Notes: a model not told the origin generated them from the sequence alone. Counted from the stretch's first letter, positions 26,745 through 37,566 are shown. The stretch is 64,000 nucleotides of DNA from Parvibaculaceae bacterium (GCA_019636015.1 JAHBYJ010000001.1:2294066-2358065), one strand, 5' to 3'. Numbers and translations: made by a program.

Positions 26745-27635
26745 TCAGATATCGCCCCGGACGAGCTTGATAATCCCAGAAAAATCGATGTTTTCCTCGC
26801 CCGCAGCCTCCATCAGCGCATAAAGCTGGGCGGCCTGCGCCCCGAGCGGGATGGGAGACCGCGCCGTTTTGGAGGCATCCTGAGCGAGCCGGAGGTCTTT
26901 CAGCATCATCCCCGCCGTGAAGCCCGGCTGGTAGTTCCGGTTGGCGGGCGACGTGGGCACCGGGCCCGGCACCGGACAATAGGAGGTCATCGACCAGCAC
27001 TGGCCGGACGCCGTGGACGAGATGTCGAACAGCGTCTGCGCATCGAGGCCGAGCTTCTCGCCGAGCACGAAGGCTTCGGATACGGCGATCATCGAGATGC
27101 CGAGGATCATGTTGTTGCAGACCTTCGCGACCTGGCCATTGCCCGCCGCACCGGCGTGGAAGATGTTCTTGCCCATCTTCTCAAGCACAGGCTTTGCCTT
27201 GGCGAAGGCCTCGTCCGAGCCGCCGACCATGAAAGTGAGTGTGCCCGCCTCCGCGCCGCCGACGCCGCCCGAGACCGGCGCATCGACCATCATCATGCCG
27301 GCCTTCTCGGCTGCCGCGATCGTCTCGCGCGCCGAGGGAATGTCGATCGTCGAACTGTCGATGAAAAGCGTGCCCTTGCGCGCCGAGGCGATGAGACCGC
27401 CTGCCCCGAGATAGACCGAGCGTACATGCTCCCCCGCCGGGAGCATGGTCACCACGAAATCGACTTCGGCCGCCGCTTCGCTCGCGGTCGCCGCCTTCAC
27501 GGCGCCCGCCGCGACCAGCGCATCGACCGCCGCTGACGACAGATCGAAGACCTTGAGCGCATGCCCCGCCTTGACGAGGTTGCGCGCCATCGGCCCGCCC
27601 ATGTTGCCGAGCCCGATAAATCCGATTGCCGCCAT
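26745..27635 (-). CDS. mmsB: 3-hydroxyisobutyrate dehydrogenase
   Basis: A 296-residue NAD-dependent dehydrogenase that oxidises 3-hydroxyisobutyrate to methylmalonate semialdehyde in valine breakdown. The Rossmann motif is IGFIGLGNMGGPMARNLVKA (residues 4-23). MVDAPVSGGVGGAEAGTLTF is the substrate signature, and the catalytic lysine lies in GQVAKVCNNM. SSTASGQCWSMTSYCPVPGP is the loop typical of true 3-hydroxyisobutyrate dehydrogenases. The start has GGGGGAGGA upstream. It is third in a valine set with the acyl-CoA dehydrogenase and the CoA hydrolase; the next step (mmsA) is not in the window. Confidence 0.93.
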   Translation of the reverse strand: MAAIGFIGLGNMGGPMARNLVKAGHALKVFDLSSAAVDALVAAGAVKAATASEAAAEVDFVVTMLPAGEHVRSVYLGAGGLIASARKGTLFIDSSTIDIPSARETIAAAEKAGMMMVDAPVSGGVGGAEAGTLTFMVGGSDEAFAKAKPVLEKMGKNIFHAGAAGNGQVAKVCNNMILGISMIAVSEAFVLGEKLGLDAQTLFDISSTASGQCWSMTSYCPVPGPVPTSPANRNYQPGFTAGMMLKDLRLAQDASKTARSPIPLGAQAAQLYALMEAAGEENIDFSGIIKLVRGDI

Positions 27636-27657
27636 GTCTGTCCTCCCCCGGCCTTGG

Positions 27658-28698
27658 TCAGCCGAAATCCAGATCGCCGCCTTCAAGCGGTGAAAAATAG
27701 CGCTCGACCTCCGCCGGATCGACATCGGCAATCCGCGCCGGCTGCCATTTCGGCGATTGATCCTTGTCGATGACGACGGCGCGCACGCCCTCGTAGAAAT
27801 CATGGCCGGCGGCAAACCGATTGGTGAGCCGGAATTCGAGCTTCATGCAGTCCTCGAAATCGAGCGTCGCACCTTCGCGCACCTGCCTGAAGGCGACCAG
27901 CGTCGAGAGGGGCGACTTGCCCTCGATCGTATCCGCCGTCTGACCTGCCCAGTCGCCGCCATCGGCGCGCAGCGAGGCAACGATCTCCGCAACCGAGCCT
28001 TTCGAGAAATGGGCCGAGATGTCCTTCTGCATCGCGGCGAGCGGCGCAGCGCCCTCTTCTTCCGCGACTTCCGCCAGCGCCTCGCGCGGCGAGGCGCCGC
28101 CCGCGAGACGGTCCTTCAGCGTCTCGAGCCGCGAGGACGGCACATAGACATCGGCAATGCCCGCAAAGATCGCGTCCGCCGCCTTGAGCCGCGCGCCCGT
28201 GAGCGCGAGATACATGCCGGTGTCGCCCGGCGCGCGCGGCAGAAAATACGTGCCGCCGACATCCGGGAAGAGACCGATGCCCGTTTCCGGCATGGCGAAA
28301 GTGAGCCGCTCCGTCGCCACGCGATGCGAGCCATGCACGGAAAGGCCGACGCCCCCGCCCATATTGATGCCGTCCATAAGCGCGACATAGGGCTTCGGAT
28401 AGCGCTTGATGAAGTTGTTAAGGAGATATTCCTCGCGCCAGAAATCGATGGCCGTCGTCTCGCCCGCGCGGCCCCAGTCGTAAAGCGCGCGAATATCGCC
28501 GCCGGCGCAGAAGGCCTTCTCGCCCGCGCCTTCGACGATGACGCAATGAACGCTGTCGTCCGCCGCCCATTCCTTCAGCCTGGGGTGGATGAGACGCACC
28601 ATGCCGAGCGTCAGCGCATTGAGCGCCTTGGGGCGATTGAGCGTGACGATGCCCGCAACGCCGCGCTTCTCGAACAGGACTTCCGCTTCCTCGCTCAT
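27658..28698 (-). CDS. 3-hydroxyisobutyryl-CoA hydrolase
   Basis: A 346-residue crotonase-fold protein. GVAGIVTLNRPKALNALTL, EKAFCAGGDIRALYDWG and MDGINMGGGVGLSVHGSHRV form the oxyanion-hole architecture. Extra length over plain enoyl-CoA hydratases, the glutamate in FAMPETGIGLFPDVGGTYFL and a C-terminal block with DFYEGVRAVVIDKDQSPKW are the hallmarks of the hydrolase (HIBCH). It frees 3-hydroxyisobutyrate from CoA, feeding mmsB 22 bases downstream. Cytoplasmic. Confidence 0.92.
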   Translation of the reverse strand: MSEEAEVLFEKRGVAGIVTLNRPKALNALTLGMVRLIHPRLKEWAADDSVHCVIVEGAGEKAFCAGGDIRALYDWGRAGETTAIDFWREEYLLNNFIKRYPKPYVALMDGINMGGGVGLSVHGSHRVATERLTFAMPETGIGLFPDVGGTYFLPRAPGDTGMYLALTGARLKAADAIFAGIADVYVPSSRLETLKDRLAGGASPREALAEVAEEEGAAPLAAMQKDISAHFSKGSVAEIVASLRADGGDWAGQTADTIEGKSPLSTLVAFRQVREGATLDFEDCMKLEFRLTNRFAAGHDFYEGVRAVVIDKDQSPKWQPARIADVDPAEVERYFSPLEGGDLDFG

Positions 28699-28707
28699 GC
28701 CGCGCCG

Positions 28708-31473
<2,766 letters not shown>

Positions 31474-31509
31474 CGCCCTGCCCGTTCCCGCTTTGTCTCG
31501 ATAATTTCC

Positions 31510-31528
31510 ATGTTAGCATCGTTAACAT
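31510..31528. promoter_or_regulatory. palindrome upstream of tetR, candidate operator
   Basis: ATGTTA and TAACAT are exact inverted arms separated by 7 bases (GCATCGT). The site sits 37 bases before the tetR start, in a locally AT-rich stretch that also leads away from the convergently placed decarboxylase gene end. Size and symmetry suit a TetR dimer. Binding is inferred only. Confidence 0.5.
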
Positions 31529-31576
31529 TTATATCAAGTTAAAACCCGGAACGCTCCGTGAACAGACGATAATTTG

Positions 31577-32734
31577 TCAGAATACGAATTCCTCGTGCAT
31601 CCCGTCGATGCGCACGATCGTATCGGTTATGAAACCATTGAAGCCGGTCTGCATGCCGATCGAATAGGCGCCCATCAACCCGAACTCGACCCAGTCTCCC
31701 TCCTCGATCGCTTCGGGAAGATGGAACGGGAGCTTGAGCACATCGAGACTGTCACAGGTGGGACCGAATATCCGGAAGGGCTGCGCATCGCCTTCGACCG
31801 GACCCGACCGGGAAATCGCCCGCACAGGCGGATCGAGATCGCCGTCGCGGATTTCGGACAGGCAGCCATAGATGCCGTCATTGATATAGAGATCGTCACC
31901 CTTCCGGAGATGTACCTGCGTCAGCACCGAACAGCCATCGGCGACAAGCGCGCGGCCGGGTTCCGCAAGCAGTGGAATGTCGAAGCCGAGTTCGTCCCTC
32001 GCCTTTTCGATCACGCCGAAATAATCGGCAAGCGGCGGCACGTTGAGCTTGTAGATCGCGGGGAACCCGCCGCCGACATCGAGGTAGTCGAGGGGAACGC
32101 CGGCTGCATCCCGCACCTTGGCAGCGATCTCCATGGCGATGCGGAAGGCGGCAGGATCGACGCATTGGCTGCCGACATGGAAGGCAAGCGCCGTGCGGCA
32201 ACCGCGCTTCCTCGCTTCCTTGAGAAGCGCCACCGCATCTTCCGGCACTGCGCCGAACTTTGCCGACAGATCGTAGACGGCCTTTCCCTTCGGCGTGGCG
32301 ATGCGCACCTCGACGGTGATATCGGTGCCTGCAATCGAGACCAGCTTGTCGAGCTCATCCATGTGATCGACGACATAGTCGGCGATGCCATAGACATCAG
32401 ACGCCGCCTTGAGCGCCCCCCGGCCCTTTACCGGATGGTTGAAATAGCAGCGCGCCTGCGGCATCAGCTCTGTGATCTTGGCGATCTCGGTGATCGACGC
32501 CGTGTCGAAATGCGAGATGCCGCCTTCGGCCAGCGCCTCGAGCACGAAGGGATGCGGGTTGCATTTCACCGCATAGAGCACCGTGCCGGGAAAGCCCTCC
32601 ACGAAAGCCTTTGCCCGCGCGCGGAGAATATCCGGGAAAATGCAGAAGACCGGATAGGAGGGCTCCAGCCGCTCGATCACTTCTGCAACGGATGAGAACC
32701 GCAGATCGCCATTTGCACCGGTAATGCCGTTCAT
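31577..32734 (-). CDS. ornithine/lysine decarboxylase (alanine-racemase fold)
   Basis: A 385-residue type III PLP decarboxylase. The PLP lysine is K57 in YAVKCNPHPFVLEAL. FHVGSQCVDPAAFRIAM, YLDVGGGFPAIY, LAEPGRALVADGCSVL and FGPTCDSLDVL (active-site cysteine) mark the ODC rather than the diaminopimelate branch. It should make putrescine (and perhaps cadaverine), the first step of polyamine synthesis. Its ATG overlaps the stop of the upstream dehydrogenase gene by 4 bases. Bifunctional ornithine/lysine activity is known in related alphaproteobacterial enzymes; here it is an inference. Confidence 0.92.
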   Translation of the reverse strand: MNGITGANGDLRFSSVAEVIERLEPSYPVFCIFPDILRARAKAFVEGFPGTVLYAVKCNPHPFVLEALAEGGISHFDTASITEIAKITELMPQARCYFNHPVKGRGALKAASDVYGIADYVVDHMDELDKLVSIAGTDITVEVRIATPKGKAVYDLSAKFGAVPEDAVALLKEARKRGCRTALAFHVGSQCVDPAAFRIAMEIAAKVRDAAGVPLDYLDVGGGFPAIYKLNVPPLADYFGVIEKARDELGFDIPLLAEPGRALVADGCSVLTQVHLRKGDDLYINDGIYGCLSEIRDGDLDPPVRAISRSGPVEGDAQPFRIFGPTCDSLDVLKLPFHLPEAIEEGDWVEFGLMGAYSIGMQTGFNGFITDTIVRIDGMHEEFVF

Positions 32735-33600
32735 GCCTTCTCCAGCCGTGCAATCAGGCTCGACGTATCCCAGCGGTTGCCGCCCATGGATTGAACCTCC
32801 GAATAGAACTGATCGACCAGCGCCGTGACGGGAAGCTGCGCCCCGTTGCGGCGCGCTTCATCGAGGCAGATCGACAGATCCTTGCGCATCCAGTCCACCG
32901 CGAAGCCGAAATCGAACCTGCCCTCTATCATCGTCTTGTAACGGTTTTCCATCTGCCAGCTCTGCGCGGCGCCCTTGGAGATCGTCTCGATCACGGCTTC
33001 CGCATCGAGCCCCGCCATCTTCGCGAAATGAAGTCCCTCGGCGAGTCCTTCAACCAACCCCGCAATGCAGATCTGGTTCACCATCTTGGTGAGCTGCCCG
33101 GCTCCGGAGGGCCCAAGGAGCTTCGCCATTCGCGCATAGGCGGCGATGACCGGCGCCGCCCTCTCGAAGGCCGCCGCATCGCCGCCCGCCATCACCGTGA
33201 GCACGCCATTCTCGGCGCCCGCCTGCCCGCCCGATACCGGCGCATCGATGAAATGAATGCCGCGCGCCCGGGCCGCAGCATCGAGCTCGCGCGCGACCGC
33301 CGCCGACGCCGTCGTGTGATCGACGAATATGGCGCCTGCGCCCATGCCGCTGAACGCACCCTGCGGACCCGTCGTGACTTCGCGGAGATCGTCGTCGTTC
33401 CCGACACAGGCAAAAACGAACGCAGCGCCGCACGCCGCTTCTTCCGGCGTCGCCGCCGCCCGGCCGCCATGCGCCTTCACCCAGGCGTCAGCCTTCGCGC
33501 CTGTGCGGTTATAGACGGTGACGTCATGCCCGGCCTTGGCGAGATGCCCCGCCATCGGAAATCCCATAACGCCAAGCCCGATGAAGGCCACCTTGCTCAT
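32731..33600 (-). CDS. beta-hydroxyacid dehydrogenase (3-hydroxyisobutyrate dehydrogenase family)
   Basis: A 289-residue NAD(P)-dependent dehydrogenase, paralogous to mmsB in this window. It has KVAFIGLGVMGFPMAGHLAK (Rossmann motif), NRTGAKADAW (suggesting NADP preference), FIDAPVSGGQAGAENGVLTV and GQLTKMVNQI with the catalytic lysine. It lacks the CPVPGP loop of true 3-hydroxyisobutyrate dehydrogenases and is closer to the tartronate/glyoxylate reductase side of the family. The start is the ATG of MSKVAF. It is coupled to the decarboxylase gene by an ATGA overlap, an association I cannot explain metabolically. Confidence 0.9.
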   Translation of the reverse strand: MSKVAFIGLGVMGFPMAGHLAKAGHDVTVYNRTGAKADAWVKAHGGRAAATPEEAACGAAFVFACVGNDDDLREVTTGPQGAFSGMGAGAIFVDHTTASAAVARELDAAARARGIHFIDAPVSGGQAGAENGVLTVMAGGDAAAFERAAPVIAAYARMAKLLGPSGAGQLTKMVNQICIAGLVEGLAEGLHFAKMAGLDAEAVIETISKGAAQSWQMENRYKTMIEGRFDFGFAVDWMRKDLSICLDEARRNGAQLPVTALVDQFYSEVQSMGGNRWDTSSLIARLEKA

Positions 33601-33665
33601 ATCCGCTCCTCGCAAATGTCCACCTGTCCTTGTAACAGGCGGAACGCGCGAAGCGCAAAACCGGG

Positions 33666-34514
33666 CTAGCGGACTTCGCCCTCGGCGGCGAGACGGCCGG
33701 CCTTGCAGAGCGTCGAGGATTGCTGCGTGCAGGGCCCGTAATAGAGGCGGACGATATTGCCCTCGAGCGTCATGTCGTAACAGTCGGTCGTGTTGTACTG
33801 AATCTCTTCGGACTTGTGGCACCAGCGGTTGCCGTCGATCCACCATTGGCCCGTGCCGCGCCGGCTCCGCGTGGACGAGGAACCGCGATGATAGGTCTGG
33901 AAGAAATACTGGATGAGTTCGACCTTGGTCGAGCCGCTCCCGTCGAGCGCGATGATCGTGTTGATGAGCCTGTTGCCGCCCTGCAGGTCGAGCCGTCCCA
34001 TTTCAAGGTGGAAAGTCTTGCCCGTCATTTGCGAGCGGATCTGCCCGGCGGTGAGCGAGTCGCCTTTCTTGTTGAGGATCGTCTCGGCCGCATCGCCACC
34101 GGCGCCGCCGGCCATGCCATCCTGCACGCCGCCGCCAGCGGGCGCCGCGGGCTGCACCGTTTCCTTCACGGGTTCCGGAATTTCTTCGGGCGGCGGCAGC
34201 GGCTTTGCATCCTTGCGCACGGCGGTTTCGGGCTTCGGCTCCGGCGGCTTCACGGGTTCGGGTTCCGGCTGCGGTTCCGGTTCGACCACGGGTTCCGGCG
34301 GTGCGGCATAGCGGTCATTCGCCGAACCGGCCGCGAGCTGGAACGTCACGGATTCGCCGCCGCCCGGCCCCGGCCCGCCGAATATGCCGCCGAAGGTGAG
34401 CAGGAAAGACAGGAAGAGCAGCGCGTGCAGCAGCACGGATGCGATGATGAACTTGCGAATATTGAATTCGCGCGATTCCATCCTGTCGCCCGGATATGAC
34501 GCACTCACGCTCAT
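33666..34514 (-). CDS. TonB-like protein with non-TonB C-terminal domain
   Basis: A 282-residue inner-membrane-anchored protein. Residues 19-43 form one span beginning KFIIASVLLHALLFLSFLLT, with S26 and H30 spaced as the functional Ser-x3-His of TonB. Residues 70-125 are a rigid Pro-Glu/Pro-Lys arm (EPEPQPEPEPVKPPEPKPE), again TonB-like. Residues 150-282 do not show the TonB C-terminal fold. Instead there is a domain with RSQMTGKTFHLEM, GTGQWWIDGNRWCHKSEEIQ and EGNIVRLYYGPC, carrying four cysteines (232, 245, 262, 270). It is the last gene of an exbB-exbD-exbD operon and overlaps the second exbD by 4 bases, so it is probably energised by that motor. The partner is unknown. Confidence 0.8.
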   Translation of the reverse strand: MSVSASYPGDRMESREFNIRKFIIASVLLHALLFLSFLLTFGGIFGGPGPGGGESVTFQLAAGSANDRYAAPPEPVVEPEPQPEPEPVKPPEPKPETAVRKDAKPLPPPEEIPEPVKETVQPAAPAGGGVQDGMAGGAGGDAAETILNKKGDSLTAGQIRSQMTGKTFHLEMGRLDLQGGNRLINTIIALDGSGSTKVELIQYFFQTYHRGSSSTRSRRGTGQWWIDGNRWCHKSEEIQYNTTDCYDMTLEGNIVRLYYGPCTQQSSTLCKAGRLAAEGEVR

Positions 34515-34915
34515 GATCCACGCTCCGTCAGCAGCGTCACCTGCTCGACACCCGCTTCGCGCAGACCTTCCATCAGCTCGAGCACGGCTTCGGCGGGCGC
34601 ATCGCGATCTGCCTTCACGGCGACGCGGCGCGAACCCTCCTCACCGAGATGCTGCTTCACGAAATGGCCGGCGATCTTCGCATCCATCACCCGGTCGCCA
34701 AGCCAGACGAAGCCGTCCGCCTCCACGATCAGCGTCGACGGCAGGTCGCGCTCCTTGTCGTTGAGCGCACCTTTCGGCAGCGACACGGCGACATTCTCCG
34801 CCGGCTGCATGGTGCCTGCGAGCAGGAAGAAGATCAGCAGCAGGAACACCACATTGATCAGCGGGATCAGCGTCTCGAATTGCCGCTTCGGCGGCTCCTG
34901 GTCGAACTCGATCAT
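34511..34915 (-). CDS. exbD: ExbD-family protein with membrane Asp replaced by Asn
   Basis: A 134-residue ExbD/TolR-type protein with a short cytoplasmic N-terminus, one span and a periplasmic domain. The span reads LIPLINVVFLLLIFFLLAG. The position of the essential proton-carrying aspartate of ExbD (D25 in E. coli) is N21, encoded by AAT. The rest is normal, with SLPKGALNDKERDLPSTLIV and AVKADRDAPAEAVLELMEGL. It lies between the canonical exbD and the TonB-like gene, with 4-base overlaps on both sides. It may be a structural partner in a mixed ExbD dimer; that is inference. Confidence 0.9.
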   Translation of the reverse strand: MIEFDQEPPKRQFETLIPLINVVFLLLIFFLLAGTMQPAENVAVSLPKGALNDKERDLPSTLIVEADGFVWLGDRVMDAKIAGHFVKQHLGEEGSRRVAVKADRDAPAEAVLELMEGLREAGVEQVTLLTERGS

Positions 34916-35319
34916 GGGGCGATCCTTTCGACGCGGGCCGTACCGACGCTCTTCGCACCCGACTGCCTGGCCGCCTCGATGGCGGTGATCAGCGCCTGGG
35001 TCTTGGAGCCCTTCTCGGCCAGGATCGTCACCGTGAGGTCCTTCCGCTCGCCGATGGCCTGCTTCAGACCCTCGGCAAGCGCCGCGCGCTCCACCGGCGT
35101 TCCGTCAATGGCGATCGTGCCGTTGCCGAGCAGCCATATCTCGACGACGCGCGCATCCGTCGGCAATTCGTCCACGCTGGGCGCGGGCGTGACCACGGCA
35201 AGCGACTGCGTCTGCAGAAACGAAGTCGTCAGCATGAAGAAGATGAGCAGCAGAAACACCACGTCGATAAGCGGCGTGAGGCTCGCCATCCCTCTCCGGC
35301 GTACGGGTTCCTCGAACAT
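34912..35319 (-). CDS. exbD: ExbD-family proton-channel subunit
   Basis: A 135-residue ExbD/TolR-type protein. The membrane segment SLTPLIDVVFLLLIFFMLTT keeps the aspartate (D19) that carries protons in ExbB-ExbD and TolQ-TolR motors. The periplasmic domain includes LPTDARVVEIWLLGNGTIAI and VTILAEKGSKTQALITAIEA. Its gene follows exbB by 17 bases and overlaps the second exbD by 4. It should form the active channel with ExbB. TolR is less likely because no tolA, tolB or pal is nearby. Confidence 0.93.
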   Translation of the reverse strand: MFEEPVRRRGMASLTPLIDVVFLLLIFFMLTTSFLQTQSLAVVTPAPSVDELPTDARVVEIWLLGNGTIAIDGTPVERAALAEGLKQAIGERKDLTVTILAEKGSKTQALITAIEAARQSGAKSVGTARVERIAP

Positions 35320-35336
35320 GGGCGAAACCTCGCGCC

Positions 35337-36110
35337 TTACTGCGCCGCTCGCGACTGGACGGACGAAGGCCGCACATGAAGCGCCGCGATCACGCGGGCC
35401 GAGGCGTCCCGCATCGAGAGCCGGACCTGGTCGATCTTGCCCTCAAGCAGGTTGAGCGCGGTGATCGCCGGCAGCGCCACGATGAGGCCGACTGCGGTGG
35501 TAAGCAGCGCCACCCAGATGCCGCCCGACAGCAGCGCCGGATCGACCTGCGTGCCTGCCGCCTCGAGGCTCTGGAACGCGTTGATCATACCGATGACCGT
35601 GCCGAGAAGACCGAGCAGCGGCGAGATATTGCCGATCACTTCGAGCCACCGAAGATAGCGCTGCAACGAGCCGATCTCCATGGTGCCGACGCGCGCGATT
35701 TCCGACGCGACGTCCTCGTCGCGCAGATCGCCGCGCATCTTGGCGCGGACACCGGCCGCCATGGCGCGTGCAAGCGGCGTCTTGTGCTTTTTCAGAATGT
35801 CGAGCGCGCCGCCGAGATCGCCGCTCTCGATCTTGTCGACCGCGGGATCGACGAAGCTGCGCTTGGCGAGCCCCGCAGACCAGAACTGAAAGACCTTGAG
35901 CAGAATCACCGCCAGCGAGATCACCGACAGGATGAGCAGGATGGCGACGATAGGCCCGCCCTTGTCCACCAGCGATCCGATCGAGTACCAGGCGTCTCCG
36001 CCGCCCGAGGCGGCAATCACATCGGCAGCGCCGGCTATTGCATCCGCACCGTTTTCAGCGCCGTTCGCAGCGCCTTCGGCGCCCTCAACTTCAAGATTTT
36101 CCTCAGGCAT
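35337..36110 (-). CDS. exbB: ExbB/TolQ/MotA-family motor protein
   Basis: A 257-residue protein with a 40-residue acidic, alanine-glycine-rich N-terminus before the first span, IVAILLILSVISLAVILLKV. The cytoplasmic loop follows (ILKKHKTPLARAMAAGVRAK), then the family core GNISPLLGLLGTVIGMINAF and ALLTTAVGLIVALPAITALN, with the channel threonines. It forms the pentameric pore around two ExbD helices. It is first in a four-gene leftward operon. There is no signal peptide; the N-terminal extension could interact in the periplasm. Confidence 0.93.
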   Translation of the reverse strand: MPEENLEVEGAEGAANGAENGADAIAGAADVIAASGGGDAWYSIGSLVDKGGPIVAILLILSVISLAVILLKVFQFWSAGLAKRSFVDPAVDKIESGDLGGALDILKKHKTPLARAMAAGVRAKMRGDLRDEDVASEIARVGTMEIGSLQRYLRWLEVIGNISPLLGLLGTVIGMINAFQSLEAAGTQVDPALLSGGIWVALLTTAVGLIVALPAITALNLLEGKIDQVRLSMRDASARVIAALHVRPSSVQSRAAQ

Positions 36111-36205
36111 CGCCTGCTACTCCTCCCGACAGAACCCCCGCCCCGGCCGCTCCCGACAGCCTCGCCGCAGGGTCCGATTTCGGATGACCTGCGGCAGCGT
36201 TTTTA

Positions 36206-36220
36206 GTAAAGTGGATTTAC
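36206..36220. promoter_or_regulatory. short palindrome upstream of exbB
   Basis: GTAAA and TTTAC are exact inverted arms around a 5-base spacer (GTGGA), about 96 bases before the exbB start. The arms are too short to name a regulator. It matches neither the Irr nor the RirA consensus as I know them. Confidence 0.3.
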
Positions 36221-36378
36221 GAAATCACCGCTTTCGACGAAGGTCAAGCGCTAGAGCGTTCACAAGAGTGTAATTTCGTCATGCCGCCGGTTTGCCGCGT
36301 AACATTGCGTTGATACCCTCAAACAGCATGTATTTTACGGCAGTCTGCCGGCAAGGCGGACGCGACAGGTGAGACAAG

Positions 36379-36870
36379 ATGAAAAATAACAAGGCACCCG
36401 CCGCCAAGCCCGAAGCAGAATCGGACGATCCGCTTTCACCGGAAAAGTTCGTCAGGACGATCACGGAACTCGGCGTGATGCTGGCGACGATCTATGACCG
36501 CCGCACCGGACTGACGCGCAACCAGACGCGCATCGTGGTCGAACTGCTCGAACGCGACGGGCAGACGCAGACCGAACTCGCAAACACGCTTGCCATGCAC
36601 AAGGTATCCGTCGGCATCTATGCCGCCGAACTCGAAGCCATGGGGCTTGTCGAGCGGCGGACGCATCCGACCGATGGCCGCGCGAAATGCATCTGGGTAT
36701 CGCCGCTCCTGCATGCGAACAAGCATATAGGCCGCGAACATTACGCGGCGATCCATCGCGCGGCGACGTCCGGCATTGCCGACAAGGATTATCTGACCAT
36801 GCTGAAATGCATGGAACGGATGTTCGAGAACCTGAAGGCGCTGGACGCCGAGGAAACCGGCAGCGCCTGA
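36379..36870 (+). CDS. MarR-family transcriptional regulator
   Basis: A 163-residue protein with a MarR winged helix. TRNQTRIVVELLERDGQTQT (about residues 48-67), ELANTLAMHKVSVGIYAAEL and LVERRTHPTDGRAKCIWVSP follow the usual helix-turn-helix and wing pattern (R-x3-P-x-D-x-R-A-K). The N-terminal 20 residues are disordered. Its start lies 268 bases from the divergent exbB start, so it could regulate that operon. The downstream gene is convergent. The effector is unknown. Confidence 0.88.
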   Translation: MKNNKAPAAKPEAESDDPLSPEKFVRTITELGVMLATIYDRRTGLTRNQTRIVVELLERDGQTQTELANTLAMHKVSVGIYAAELEAMGLVERRTHPTDGRAKCIWVSPLLHANKHIGREHYAAIHRAATSGIADKDYLTMLKCMERMFENLKALDAEETGSA

Positions 36871-36884
36871 CCTGCCAGCGCCGG

Positions 36885-37403
36885 TCAGCCGACCGGCGGC
36901 AGCATCTGATATCCGCCCCGGTGGTAGAGCAGCGGGCGCCCGTCTTCCGCATGATCGAATTTCAGCACGCGCCCGATCATGATCACGTGATCGCCGGCAT
37001 CGTGTCGCGCCTCCACCTCGCATTCGAAATGCGCGAGAGCTTCCTTGAGGGCCGGACAGCCGCTCTCGGTATGCAAGAGCTCGATCGCTTCCAGGCTGTG
37101 ATCGCCTTTGCGGGCAAGACGCGAGGAAATTTCCCGGTGCTCCTCGCGCAGCACATTGACGGTGAAGTGCTTCGCCTTTTCGAAGAGCGGCAACGTGTCC
37201 GACTTCTTGTCGAGGCACCAGAGCACGAGCGGCGGGTCGAGCGACACGGATGAGAAGGAATTGACGGTGATGCCGATCGGCCTTCCGCCGTCGGCACAGC
37301 TCGTGATCACGGCAACGCCCGTCGTGAACCAGCCAAGCGCGTTGCGGAACTTCCGCGCCTCATCGGCCGCCGCTTCGCCTGCCGGTTTCTGAACCGTACT
37401 CAT
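36885..37403 (-). CDS. flavin reductase family protein
   Basis: A 172-residue FMN-binding split-barrel protein of the HpaC/DIM6 type. FRNALGWFTTGVAVITSCAD (residues 19-38), GRPIGITVNSFSSVSLDPPL and VLWCLDKKSDTLPLFEKAKH are the typical N-terminal blocks. VGRVLKF-type and LLYHRGGYQML segments close the barrel. Such proteins supply reduced flavin to two-component monooxygenases, but no oxygenase is nearby, so the partner is unknown. It is isolated, with a 253-base spacer to motA. Confidence 0.9.
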   Translation of the reverse strand: MSTVQKPAGEAAADEARKFRNALGWFTTGVAVITSCADGGRPIGITVNSFSSVSLDPPLVLWCLDKKSDTLPLFEKAKHFTVNVLREEHREISSRLARKGDHSLEAIELLHTESGCPALKEALAHFECEVEARHDAGDHVIMIGRVLKFDHAEDGRPLLYHRGGYQMLPPVG

Positions 37404-37550
37404 CGCAACCTCGCCCGGCCTTTGCCGTCAATGCCTCGTTAACACTTGCCCCGGTTTAGGGCAGGTGCGGCCCCTCGCGCAACACCATGCCGCGCAAAGC
37501 CGCAGAAATTCATGCAAATCGCCCCAGAATCCTGCCTTCCGCCAATTTGG

Positions 37551-37566
37551 TTAAACCCGCTGTTAA
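37551..37566. promoter_or_regulatory. CtrA-like TTAA pair upstream of motA
   Basis: TTAA at 37551-37554 and TTAA at 37563-37566 are separated by 8 bases, about 90 bases before motA. CtrA boxes are TTAA-N7-TTAA, so the spacing is one base too long. CtrA controls motility genes in many alphaproteobacteria, which makes the site suggestive only. Confidence 0.25.

Noticed and set aside
35337..36110. Calling the locus a tolQ-tolR cluster
   Set aside because: No tolA, tolB, pal or ybgF is present and the last gene has a TonB-type anchor, so ExbB/ExbD is the better description.
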